Shown: positions 1 to 7,204, numbered from the stretch's first letter. The stretch is DNA of 10,910 nt from an uncultured Flammeovirgaceae bacterium (GCA_937138955.1 CAKZPJ010000797.1:1-10910), one strand, 5' to 3'. Notes: generated from the sequence alone by a model not told the origin. Translations and numbers: made by a program.

Positions 1-2
1 TG

Positions 3-1109
3 CCTGATAAGACATGCTATAAGCATCCTGATTTTAAGTTAAGAACAATCGATAAAACAGTAAAAAGACTTGTTATTGACCTGAAATTAACAAAAAATGG
101 CATCAGAAAGGAGATTGTCGAGTATACCGGATCGTTTGGCTATTGTAGAAAGTGTGCTCGAATGCATTCACCAAAAGCTATCAGAGAGATTCCTAAGTGT
201 AGCCTGTATGGTCATGGGATAAAGGCATATGTAGTTTATAACAGGGTAGCCCTTAGAACACCCTATCAGAAAATTGGCAGCCTAATAAATGAACAGTTTA
301 ATGAGACTGTTAATTGGGGATATATAGTCAGGTATGTGTTACAATTAGCTGAATACTATCAGGATACCAAAACGCAGATAACGGATAAATTGCTGGAAGG
401 TAAAGTCATTCATGCCGATGAAACTCCCTTAAATATTAGGGGCGAAACTCAGTACGCCTGGATATTTACTGATGGACAATACGCTTATTTCAAGCTAGGC
501 AAAACCCGGAAGGCTAGCTTAGCGAAGGAGTTTTTAAAAGACTTTTCCGGAACGCTCATTACGGATTTTTACACTGGGTACGATGCTATTGAATGTACTC
601 AACAGAAGTGTTGGGTTCATCTGATTAGGGATATTAACCTGGACCTCAGAAAAAACCCTTTTGATTCTGAGCTGGAGCAGTTAATTTTTCACCTAAAGGA
701 AGTCATCATTCCCACCATGGAATCGGTACAAAGGTTCGGGCTAAAGAAGAGGTTTTTGAAGAAGCATCAGAAACAGGTAGATAAATTTTATAAAAGAACG
801 ATAGACGATCGGTACTACAAATCGGAGAACGCTACAAAGTATCAGAAGCGGTTAGCAAAATATCGGCACTCCTTGTTCACATTTATAAACGATGACGGTA
901 TTTCCTGGCATAACAATCAAGCAGAACGGGGAATTAGGCATCTAGCCAAGCAAATGGCAATTTCGGGTACGCTTCATGAAAGCCATACTCCGGCTTATCT
1001 TATTTTGCTGAGTATTATGCAAACTTGCAGATTCCAAGGAAAGTCATTCTTTAAATTCCTATTTTCAGGAAGTAGAGATCTAGAATCATTTAAGATAAAA
1101 GAACGTTAA
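3..1109 (+). CDS. IS66-type transposase, 3' part (start lies left of the window)
   Basis: This is a DDE transposase that moves an insertion sequence. The frame is open from base 3, so the first internal ATG (162) is not the true start. At least 368 residues are visible, against roughly 500 for full IS66 TnpC proteins. The catalytic triad can be placed: Asp in HADETPL (417-419), Asp in ITDFYTGY (564-566) and Glu in NNQAERGIRH (924-926), with the family's Cys-Trp-x-His-x-x-Arg-Asp stretch after the second Asp. N-terminal cysteines at 15-17, 144-146 and 153-155 (YCRKC) fit the zinc-finger-like region of the family. No TnpA or TnpB partner is visible; they would lie upstream. The stop is only 9 bp before a toxin-antitoxin type gene, so no right inverted repeat could be identified. 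Family assignment is strong; whether the element is intact cannot be judged here. Confidence 0.85.
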   Translation, partial: PDKTCYKHPDFKLRTIDKTVKRLVIDLKLTKNGIRKEIVEYTGSFGYCRKCARMHSPKAIREIPKCSLYGHGIKAYVVYNRVALRTPYQKIGSLINEQFNETVNWGYIVRYVLQLAEYYQDTKTQITDKLLEGKVIHADETPLNIRGETQYAWIFTDGQYAYFKLGKTRKASLAKEFLKDFSGTLITDFYTGYDAIECTQQKCWVHLIRDINLDLRKNPFDSELEQLIFHLKEVIIPTMESVQRFGLKKRFLKKHQKQVDKFYKRTIDDRYYKSENATKYQKRLAKYRHSLFTFINDDGISWHNNQAERGIRHLAKQMAISGTLHESHTPAYLILLSIMQTCRFQGKSFFKFLFSGSRDLESFKIKER

Positions 1110-1118
1110 TGCACTGAA

Positions 1119-1358
1119 ATGCGAACTATAACTATTCAAATATCTGATACCGTTGATCTGGACGAACGGGAAGCCAAGATGATTCTGGCGGCAAAACTTT
1201 ATGAAAAAGGAAAGTTAACGCTGGGACAAGCAGCTCAACTCGTAGGCTACTCTAAATCAACCTTTATGGAACTCTTGGGCGACTACGGAGTAAATATAAT
1301 CAACTATTCCGCTGATGAACTTGAACAGGATATAAAGAATGCCTCAGATTATCACTAA
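1119..1358 (+). CDS. UPF0175 family small protein, probable antitoxin or DNA-binding regulator
   Basis: A 79-aa protein with the typical UPF0175 layout: a short beta-like start (MRTITIQISDTVDL), then EREAKMILAAKLYEKGKLTL, then a helix-turn-helix-like stretch (GQAAQLVGYSKSTFMELLG) and an acidic end. The length is normal for the family. UPF0175 genes often sit just before, and overlap, a DUF3368 PIN-domain toxin gene, and are regarded as its antitoxin. That expected partner is absent here; the next gene is a different 90-aa protein, then a PIN toxin. It starts 9 bp after the transposase stop, with no obvious ribosome binding site, so translation may be coupled or weak. Family membership is seen in the sequence; the antitoxin role is inferred. 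Confidence 0.8.
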   Translation: MRTITIQISDTVDLDEREAKMILAAKLYEKGKLTLGQAAQLVGYSKSTFMELLGDYGVNIINYSADELEQDIKNASDYH

Positions 1359-1372
1359 TTAAATCTACTCCA

Positions 1373-1645
1373 ATGCAAGAAGAAACCATAAAGCTAAATC
1401 TGATCAAGCAGATTATGGAAATGCACGATACAGGCAAACTAAAGAAGGTTGACTCGGCTATCCATAAAATTATAGCTGAGGAAGAGGTACTGAGGGCTTT
1501 AGCGAAACCTATGCGAACAAAGTTGAGTATTGAAGAATTAAAGAAAGAGCAAAATTTCCAGCCTGTTGATAAGAAAGAGTTCTTTAAAAAGATTGACGAA
1601 TTAGATGTAGAGGAGTCGATTGAGGAACTGCTGGCAATGATCTAG
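1373..1645 (+). CDS. Probable VapB-like antitoxin of the downstream PIN toxin
   Basis: A 90-aa, highly charged, mostly helical protein with no signal peptide or membrane segment. The N-terminal half (about 1-50) reads as helices rich in Lys, Glu and Ile. The C-terminal part, from KLSIEELKKEQNF through VDKKEFFKKIDELDVEESIEELL, resembles the toxin-wrapping tail of antitoxins paired with PIN toxins in Bacteroidota and Cyanobacteria: an EQ-aromatic motif, then an acidic segment ending in ELL. The gene ends 2 bp before the PIN gene starts, the tight spacing expected of an antitoxin-toxin pair. It has no recognisable DNA-binding fold, so promoter control could fall to the UPF0175 protein upstream. 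The role is inferred mainly from size, position and tail character. Confidence 0.65.
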   Translation: MQEETIKLNLIKQIMEMHDTGKLKKVDSAIHKIIAEEEVLRALAKPMRTKLSIEELKKEQNFQPVDKKEFFKKIDELDVEESIEELLAMI

Positions 1646-1647
1646 CT

Positions 1648-2106
1648 ATGAATTACCTGCTAGATACCAATATAGTATTAATCTACCTTCGGGACGAAAG
1701 AACTCGGGAATATATAGAGAAAGAATACAATCCATTCGGAACAGAAAATAATCCAGTGATTTCGGTGGTTACCGCTGGTGAAATTAAGTCTATTGCCCGC
1801 CGGAACTACTGGGGAAATAAGAGACTAAAGCTACTTGTCAGTATATTAGACAGCCTTATCATCGCCGATATTAACTCCCAAGATGTTATTGATATGTACG
1901 CTGAAATTGACGCCTTTAGCCAAGGCAGAATAAAAGAAAAGCCATTAGGTCAAACGTCTCGGAATATGGGTAAAAACGATATTTGGATTGCAGCAACCGC
2001 AACTGTCACGAATTCAAGACTGATAACAATGGATCAGGATTTTAACCATCTTGATGGAGAATACCTAAAATTGATCCTAATAGAACGCTATCAGGCTAAG
2101 AAATAA
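1648..2106 (+). CDS. vapC: PIN-domain ribonuclease toxin, VapC type
   Basis: A 152-aa PIN-domain protein, a metal-dependent RNase fold used as the toxin in VapBC modules. The four acidic active-site residues can all be placed: Asp6 (YLLDTNIV), Glu45 (TAGEI), Asp111 (KNDIWIAATA) and Asp129 (TMDQDF). Length and spacing are normal for VapC, so the toxin looks intact. It starts 2 bp after the likely antitoxin and ends 13 bp from the stop of the convergent GH20 gene, leaving no room for a separate terminator. RNA targets cannot be read from the sequence; VapC enzymes typically cut tRNA or rRNA. Base composition is AT-rich like the transposase next door and unlike the glycosidase genes, which suggests acquisition together with the mobile element. 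Confidence 0.85.
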   Translation: MNYLLDTNIVLIYLRDERTREYIEKEYNPFGTENNPVISVVTAGEIKSIARRNYWGNKRLKLLVSILDSLIIADINSQDVIDMYAEIDAFSQGRIKEKPLGQTSRNMGKNDIWIAATATVTNSRLITMDQDFNHLDGEYLKLILIERYQAKK

Positions 2107-2119
2107 GCCTTCTTTCTAG

Positions 2120-3685
2120 TCACCTTTCCCAATCCACCAAATCCGAAGCGTAGTAGTCTATCTCTAGTGCCTTCAAATAGGGAGCGTGCTGGCCGAGTCG
2201 GGTACGGTAGTCTTCCCACTGTCGGTCAGCGGCGGGAGTCCAGGCGATTTCGGCGATGCCAATCAGACGGGGGAAGGCCATATACTCAATTTCATCCATA
2301 TTAGTCACCGTTTCCGACCAAAGAGGGGCTTCAATGCCCAGGATATGCTCTCGGCCTAAGCCTTCTACCATTTCGGTAGGCTCCCAGATGTAGGCGCTGT
2401 CTACTTCAATATAGGCGGCCCAGTGTAACCCCAGTTCGGTGGTAGAGTCGTATTGCATATCCAGGTAGGTTTTGGTGGCGGGCGACATAATTACTTTCCC
2501 GCCCTGCTCAATGGCTTTAGTAGCGTTTTCGGCTTCCGCCCAGTACTGCACCACCGCATTCTCTACCAACTCGGCGTTGGCAATCTCATCCCAGCCAAAT
2601 ACCTGCTTACCGTGCTTCCGCACAATGTCTTGCGCCCGGTTTACGAAGGGAATATATTCTTCTATGGGTGTAGCGTGCGACTCATCGCCGCCGATGTGAA
2701 TGTAGGGGCCGGGAGTGAGTGCTGCTAATTCTCTGATTACATCATCTACAAACTGATAAGTCACTTCACTGTCGGTGCAAAGAGTGCTGAAACCCACTTC
2801 AATACCGGTATACAGTTCGGCTGCTTTTCCGCTGCAATTTAGTTCAGGATAGGAGGTAAGCGCGGCGTTGGTATGGCCGGGCATATCGATCTCGGGCACA
2901 ATAGTAATAAACCGATCCTGGGCGTACTCTACCAAATCAGAGTACTGTTCCTGAGTGTAGTGACCGCCACCTTCGCCACCTACCTGGGTACTGCCCCCAT
3001 ATTCAGCCAGCTTAGGCCAAGATTTAATTTCAATGCGCCAGCCCTGATCGTCAGATAGGTGCAGATGTAGATTATTTAACTTGTAATAGGCCATTAAATC
3101 AATGTAGCGTTTTACATCTTCTACTTGGAAGAAGTGACGAGCTACATCTAGCATAGCTCCCCGATATTCGTAGGTCGGATAATCACGGATAGTACCTGTA
3201 GCTATATTCCAGTTCATTTCCTGCGGCGAATTTTTCTCAATCTCCGAGGGTAGTAGCTGACGAATAGTTTGCAGTCCTCTAAATAGTCCAGCAGGTTGCG
3301 GAGCAGTTAGCGTCAAAGCTTCTTCGGTGATGTTGAGTTCGTAACCCTCATCGCCTAGTTCTGTATCAGCTTCGTCTAGTTGTAGTAGAATATGTCCGTC
3401 GCCAGATTCGCCGTCGCCAGATTCTACCGAAAAACTAAACCCGGTCGCAGGAGCAAGATAATCGGATAGGTGCTGAGCTACTTGCGCGATTTCCTTAAAA
3501 TTACCTTGAGTACGAATTGTAGTTGCTTCAGTCAGCGTGAACATTCCGCCACTGGCGGTTACTGAAACGGGTTTTGGAATCATTACTTCCTGGGTAAGAT
3601 TGGTAGGTTTAGCGGGTGGCTCGGAGGTGCAACTTGTGTAAAGTAAACAGACCGTTAAGGTTAATAGTAGACTAGAAATTTTCAT
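2120..3685 (-). CDS. GH20 beta-N-acetylhexosaminidase, exported lipoprotein
   Basis: An exo-acting enzyme that removes terminal beta-linked GlcNAc or GalNAc by substrate-assisted catalysis. The 521-aa product begins with a lipoprotein signal peptide (MKISSLLLTLTVCLLYTSC), with Cys19 as the likely lipidated residue, so it should be anchored in the envelope. A GH20b-type N-terminal domain (about 35-165) is followed by the TIM barrel (about 170-490). Key barrel motifs are RGAMLDVARHF (175-185), HLSDDQGWR (209-217), PEIDMPGH (264-271), the catalytic Asp334-Glu335 in HIGGDESH, and the substrate-pocket tryptophans in YWAE (382) and LWSE (456). Length is normal for a two-domain GH20. Its start faces the divergent GH3-serine hydrolase gene 436 bp away, suggesting a shared amino-sugar role. 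The substrate (chitooligosaccharide, peptidoglycan fragment or glycan) cannot be decided from sequence. Confidence 0.93.
   Translation of the reverse strand: MKISSLLLTLTVCLLYTSCTSEPPAKPTNLTQEVMIPKPVSVTASGGMFTLTEATTIRTQGNFKEIAQVAQHLSDYLAPATGFSFSVESGDGESGDGHILLQLDEADTELGDEGYELNITEEALTLTAPQPAGLFRGLQTIRQLLPSEIEKNSPQEMNWNIATGTIRDYPTYEYRGAMLDVARHFFQVEDVKRYIDLMAYYKLNNLHLHLSDDQGWRIEIKSWPKLAEYGGSTQVGGEGGGHYTQEQYSDLVEYAQDRFITIVPEIDMPGHTNAALTSYPELNCSGKAAELYTGIEVGFSTLCTDSEVTYQFVDDVIRELAALTPGPYIHIGGDESHATPIEEYIPFVNRAQDIVRKHGKQVFGWDEIANAELVENAVVQYWAEAENATKAIEQGGKVIMSPATKTYLDMQYDSTTELGLHWAAYIEVDSAYIWEPTEMVEGLGREHILGIEAPLWSETVTNMDEIEYMAFPRLIGIAEIAWTPAADRQWEDYRTRLGQHAPYLKALEIDYYASDLVDWER
3396..3424. repeat. 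15-bp tandem duplication inside the GH20 gene
   Basis: The unit CCGTCGCCAGATTCG occurs nearly twice in a row (3396-3410, and 3411-3424 lacking the last base). In the GH20 protein it encodes a doubled ESGDG (residues 88-97) in a probable loop of the N-terminal domain. The reading frame is kept. Confidence 0.8.
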
Positions 3686-3728
3686 ACGGATACGGATATA
3701 CTATTGCTAAAGAGTAGCAAGATGCTCT

Positions 3729-3758
3729 GTTCATTTTTGTCTTGAAACAAAAACGAAC
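3729..3758 (-). promoter_or_regulatory. Strong hairpin in the likely 5' untranslated region of the GH20 gene
   Basis: The arms GTTCATTTTTGT (3729-3740) and ACAAAAACGAAC (3747-3758) pair over 12 positions around a 6-base loop. The one non-Watson-Crick pair is A-C on the plus strand but G-U on the minus strand, so the fold is better in RNA read toward GH20. It lies 44 to 73 bases upstream of the GH20 start codon. No T-run follows on the minus strand, so it is not a simple terminator. It could be a leader structure or part of a dispersed intergenic repeat. Confidence 0.45.
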
Positions 3759-3761
3759 CAA

Positions 3762-3795
3762 AAAATTCAATCGGTCCGCCGAGCGGAAAATTCAA
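3762..3795. repeat. GC-rich palindrome flanked by a 9-bp direct repeat
   Basis: The palindrome TCCGC-CGA-GCGGA (3775-3787) stands out in an AT-rich region. It is bracketed by two copies of AAAATTCAA (3762-3770 and 3787-3795). Together with the hairpin at 3729-3758 this looks like a small modular intergenic repeat, but only one copy is in the window, so dispersal cannot be shown. Confidence 0.45.
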
Positions 3796-3991
3796 AGCTT
3801 CTCTACACAAAAGCTAACGAACTATATTTCAACAACTTATGACATGGACGACTGTAAAAAATAATCTAAAAAAATTTACTTAGCAGGTGACATTCCGATT
3901 TTGGCTACTACTAATTGACGTAAATTAACCGAACCAGACATTACATTAAACCACAAAGAGGCAACTAACCAACTCTTATTTTGCCCCCAAT

Positions 3992-4045
3992 AAAGCTCTG
4001 TTTAGCGATGCTTGGAACTTCCAGCACCTATCAGAGCTTTTTTTT
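3992..4045 (+). terminator. Intrinsic terminator with no gene upstream (small RNA end or attenuator)
   Basis: The outer stem AAAGCTCTG (3992-4000) pairs perfectly with CAGAGCTTT (4032-4040) and runs directly into eight T residues (4038-4045). Inside the loop is a second stem: TGC-T-TGGA (4009-4016) pairs with TCCA-GCA (4020-4026), leaving one bulged T. The T-run exists only on the plus strand, so it terminates rightward transcription. The nearest upstream gene is on the other strand, and the GH3 gene starts 77 bp downstream. The terminated transcript must therefore be a short leader of that gene or an independent small RNA. Confidence 0.75.
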
Positions 4046-4121
4046 ATGCAATCATCCGCGTACTTTCGTTAGCTCTTTGGCACGAAATTTTACCAAACTT
4101 GCGTAAACTATTCTCACACGT

Positions 4122-7097
4122 ATGAATATTAGAAAATCAGTAGGGGTTTTTCTTCTTCTTTTCAGCTTATTGTATGGTACTTCGTTCGCTCAGACCGACG
4201 AGCCACCCTTTCTCAAACATACCCAGAGTGCTTGGGTAGATTCGGTCATGCAAACCCTTTCGCCCGATGAGCGGATTGCCCAGCTTATTTCGGTAGCCGC
4301 GTATTCTAACCGCGATGAAGCACATAAGCAGGCTTTGATACAAATGATTAAAAAGCATAAAGTTGGTGGCCTGGTCTTCTTTCAAGGTGGACCTGGGCGA
4401 CAGGCTCGTATGCTGAACGATCTTCAGAAAGTCGCCAATGTACCACTACTAGTATCAATGGACGCGGAGTGGGGCGTCGGAATGCGGTTGGATAGCACCA
4501 TCAGCTATCCGTTTCAAATGACACTGGGAGCCATTCAGGACGATAATATGCTTTACCAAATGGGATTGGAAGTAGCCCAGCAGATGAAGCGAGCGGGTAT
4601 GCACATGAACTTTGCTCCGGTAGTAGACGTGAACAACAACCCAGCCAACCCAGTGATTAACTTCCGCTCGTTTGGCGAAGATAAGGGGAATGTAGCCCGT
4701 AAAGGGATTGCTTATATGCGGGGGATGCAAGATGAAAATATTCTTACTACTGCCAAGCACTTTCCTGGTCACGGTGATACCGATACTGATTCGCACTATG
4801 CTTTGCCCCAAATCAACCACCCTCGTGCTCGGTTAGACTCCTTGGAGATGTATCCGTTTCGAAAAATTATTGATGCCGGAGTAGGCGGAGTAATGGTGGC
4901 TCACCTCAACATTCCCGCGCTAGATCCTACCAAAGGCTTGCCTTCTACCTTATCCAAATCTATTGTCACCGACATACTTAAGAATGAATTGGGCTTTAGC
5001 GGCCTGATTGTTACTGATGCAATGAATATGAAGGGTGTCACTGCCGGAAACGAGCCGGGGGTAGTAGATAAAGATGCGATTCTAGCCGGAAATGATTTGC
5101 TGGAGTTTACAGAAGATGTACCCCGCACCATAGCCGAAATTCGCAAAGCGATTGAGCAGGGCATTATTTCTCAAGAGCAAATCGACGAACGCTGTCGCAA
5201 AATACTGGCGGTAAAACAGTGGGTCGGATTAGATAACTATCAGCCGGTGTTAGTAAAAAATATTGCGAGCGAGATGATGACTCCCGCCGGCGAACTGCTC
5301 AATCGCAAGCTGATTGAAGCTGCGCTGACTGTACTGGAAAACGAAAATGACTTGCTACCCATCCGGCGATTAGATGCGCTAAAAATTGCTTCGGTAGCCA
5401 TTGGGGCGAAGGGCAGTATCACTTCTTTCCAGAAAACCCTGAGTTTATACACCAAGGTAGATCATCTAAAAATTACCGCTGATGCCGGATCAGGTGCTGC
5501 CGAAACGATTCGCAGTAAAATTGCTAATTACGATGTGGTGCTAGTAAGTGTACACGACAACAGCAAGTACCCGCGAAATAGGCTAAAGCTTTCTGCTTCA
5601 GTAGAGAAATTACTAAGTGACCTTACGCAACGGGAAAATACGGTACTAACGATGTTCAAAAATCCGTATGTGCTGGATAAGTTGCCAAATCCGCAGGAGG
5701 CTGACGGACTGATTGTAGCCTATCAGGATAATCGCCATACCGAAGAGTTGGCGGCTCAGTTGATCTTTGGCGGTGTTGGCGCGAGCGGTACCTTACCGGT
5801 CAGTGTCGGAAATAAATACAAAGCAGGCGATGGTTTGAAGATACAAGGTGACCTACGCTTTGGCTACACGCTCCCCGAAGACGTAGGACTAGATTCCCGA
5901 ATTCTGTACTCCCATATTGATTCACTGGTGAACGAAGCCATTGATGCCAAAGCTATTCCAGGCTGTCAGGTGCTGGTGGCCAAAGACCGTAAAGTGGTAA
6001 TGCACAAAGCCTACGGTTTACAACAGTATAGCGATACGGTATCAGTAAAGCTTAATGATTTGTACGATTTAGCCTCGATCACCAAAGTTTCGTCGGCTCT
6101 ACCGGCTCTGATGAAGCTACACGGCGAAGATAAATTTGATCTGTCGGCCAGCTTGGGCGACTATCTACCGTACTTCAAGAATTCTAATAAGGATGACGCT
6201 ACTTTCCGGGAGATTCTGGCGCATCAGGCCAAATTCAAACCCTGGATTGCTTACTGGCAAAGCACCCTGCGCGATAACGGGAGTCATAAATGGTTCACTA
6301 TTGATTCGGACTCATCTCGTCGCTTCCCGATCAAGCTAACCGACAATATGTGGTTGCACCGTAACTACAAAAAGAAGATTTACCGAGCCATCAAAAAGTC
6401 ACCACTGGAGGATGAAGCCAAGTACAAGTATTCCGGTTTAGCGTTTTACCTGTTTCCCGAAATGGTGGAAGAGTTATCGGGTGAGGATTACGTAAGATAC
6501 ATCAACGAAAACTTTTACAGTCCTTTGGGCGCCACTACCTTGGGTTTTCGTCCTTTCGAAAAATTTTCTTTAGACCGGATTGTGCCCACTGAAAACGACT
6601 ATCTCTTTCGCGGCCAGCCTATTCACGGGCCGGTGCACGACGAAGGCGCTATTATGATGGGCGGAGTTTCCGCTAACGCTGGGCTGTTTGCCAATGCCAA
6701 CGATCTAGCCAAACTGGTTCAGATGTACTTACAAGGCGGCGAATACGGTGGCAAGCGCTACATCAGTGAAGAAACCATCCAGGAATTTACCCGCTACCAA
6801 TTTCCCGAAAATGATAATCGCCGGGGTCTAGGCTTTGATAAACCAAATATAGAACGCTCACCTACGGGCAACGCGGCCGTGAGTGCCAGCGACGCCAGTT
6901 TCGGTCACTCTGGCTTCACCGGAACCTTTACTTGGGCTGATCCCGAGCAAAACCTAGTCTACGTATTCCTCTCTAACCGCGTACATCCCACCCGCAACAA
7001 TACCCGTCTCTACAAACTCAACACCCGCACCAACATCCAGCAAGTTATCTACGACTCTTTAGTTGATGGAATTTCCTATTCGGTAGAGCGGGAGTAG
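4122..7097 (+). CDS. Exported NagZ-like GH3 beta-N-acetylglucosaminidase fused to a PBP/beta-lactamase-type serine hydrolase
   Basis: A 991-aa two-enzyme protein with a signal peptide (about 1-24, ending GTSFAQ; no lipobox). Residues about 35-370 form the GH3 barrel with the NagZ signature KHFPGHGDTDTDSH (212-225). His225 in the Asp-Ser-His loop is the expected general acid/base, and Asp299 (VTDAMNMKG) is the nucleophile. Residues about 390-575 resemble the GH3 C-terminal alpha/beta domain. Residues about 595-975 are a serine hydrolase of the class C beta-lactamase/DD-peptidase clan: SITK (652-655) is the SxxK pair, YSG (770-772) sits at the YxN site, and HSG (929-931) at the KTG site. Bacterial NagZ is normally a short cytoplasmic enzyme; this form is exported and about three times longer. 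The likely target is peptidoglycan or muropeptides, cutting sugar and stem peptide, but hydrolase specificity is inferred. Similar fusions are known in Bacteroidota. Confidence 0.9.
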   Translation: MNIRKSVGVFLLLFSLLYGTSFAQTDEPPFLKHTQSAWVDSVMQTLSPDERIAQLISVAAYSNRDEAHKQALIQMIKKHKVGGLVFFQGGPGRQARMLNDLQKVANVPLLVSMDAEWGVGMRLDSTISYPFQMTLGAIQDDNMLYQMGLEVAQQMKRAGMHMNFAPVVDVNNNPANPVINFRSFGEDKGNVARKGIAYMRGMQDENILTTAKHFPGHGDTDTDSHYALPQINHPRARLDSLEMYPFRKIIDAGVGGVMVAHLNIPALDPTKGLPSTLSKSIVTDILKNELGFSGLIVTDAMNMKGVTAGNEPGVVDKDAILAGNDLLEFTEDVPRTIAEIRKAIEQGIISQEQIDERCRKILAVKQWVGLDNYQPVLVKNIASEMMTPAGELLNRKLIEAALTVLENENDLLPIRRLDALKIASVAIGAKGSITSFQKTLSLYTKVDHLKITADAGSGAAETIRSKIANYDVVLVSVHDNSKYPRNRLKLSASVEKLLSDLTQRENTVLTMFKNPYVLDKLPNPQEADGLIVAYQDNRHTEELAAQLIFGGVGASGTLPVSVGNKYKAGDGLKIQGDLRFGYTLPEDVGLDSRILYSHIDSLVNEAIDAKAIPGCQVLVAKDRKVVMHKAYGLQQYSDTVSVKLNDLYDLASITKVSSALPALMKLHGEDKFDLSASLGDYLPYFKNSNKDDATFREILAHQAKFKPWIAYWQSTLRDNGSHKWFTIDSDSSRRFPIKLTDNMWLHRNYKKKIYRAIKKSPLEDEAKYKYSGLAFYLFPEMVEELSGEDYVRYINENFYSPLGATTLGFRPFEKFSLDRIVPTENDYLFRGQPIHGPVHDEGAIMMGGVSANAGLFANANDLAKLVQMYLQGGEYGGKRYISEETIQEFTRYQFPENDNRRGLGFDKPNIERSPTGNAAVSASDASFGHSGFTGTFTWADPEQNLVYVFLSNRVHPTRNNTRLYKLNTRTNIQQVIYDSLVDGISYSVERE

Positions 7098-7144
7098 CGA
7101 ACTACATACTTATGATCGTAGTTGGGGTCCACTATTTTAGTAGA

Positions 7145-7170
7145 TTATTACCCGTTTGGGTTAGTAATAA
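7145..7170 (+). terminator. Possible hairpin terminator after the GH3-hydrolase gene
   Basis: TTATTACCC (7145-7153) pairs with GG and GTAATAA (7158-7170) around a short GTTT loop, with a TTA bulge. It lies about 50 bp after the GH3 stop. No T-run follows, so it is at best a weak or factor-dependent end. Confidence 0.3.
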
Positions 7171-7204
7171 CTTAACGACAACCAAATGGAGGGGGATAAG
7201 ACTT

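Larger units (their letters stand above)
3686..4121. other. Divergent intergenic region between the GH20 and GH3-hydrolase genes
   Basis: This 436-bp AT-rich stretch carries no convincing coding sequence. It must contain the promoters of both flanking genes. It also holds a 12-bp hairpin near the GH20 start, a GC-rich palindrome flanked by a 9-bp direct repeat, and an intrinsic terminator reading toward the GH3 gene. I could not place a clean Bacteroidota promoter (TTTG at -33, TAnnTTTG at -7) for either gene. The best partial match is TTATTTTG at 3976-3983, without a good -33 partner. Confidence 0.7.

Noticed and set aside
2453..3058. Plus-strand open frames inside the GH20 gene.
   Set aside because: They run antisense to a well-supported enzyme gene and encode no recognisable protein; they are shadows of its codon structure.
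3976..3983. TTATTTTG as a Bacteroidota -7 promoter element for the RNA ended by the orphan terminator.
   Set aside because: It differs from the consensus at one base, has no TTTG partner at the right distance, and would start transcription only at the terminator stem itself.
3812..4074. 10-bp inverted repeat AGCTAACGAA (3812-3821) and TTCGTTAGCT (4065-4074) bracketing much of the intergenic region, as if ends of a small mobile element.
   Set aside because: A 10-bp inverted match somewhere in 436 bp has roughly a one-in-ten chance of arising at random, and there is no flanking target duplication that I can see.
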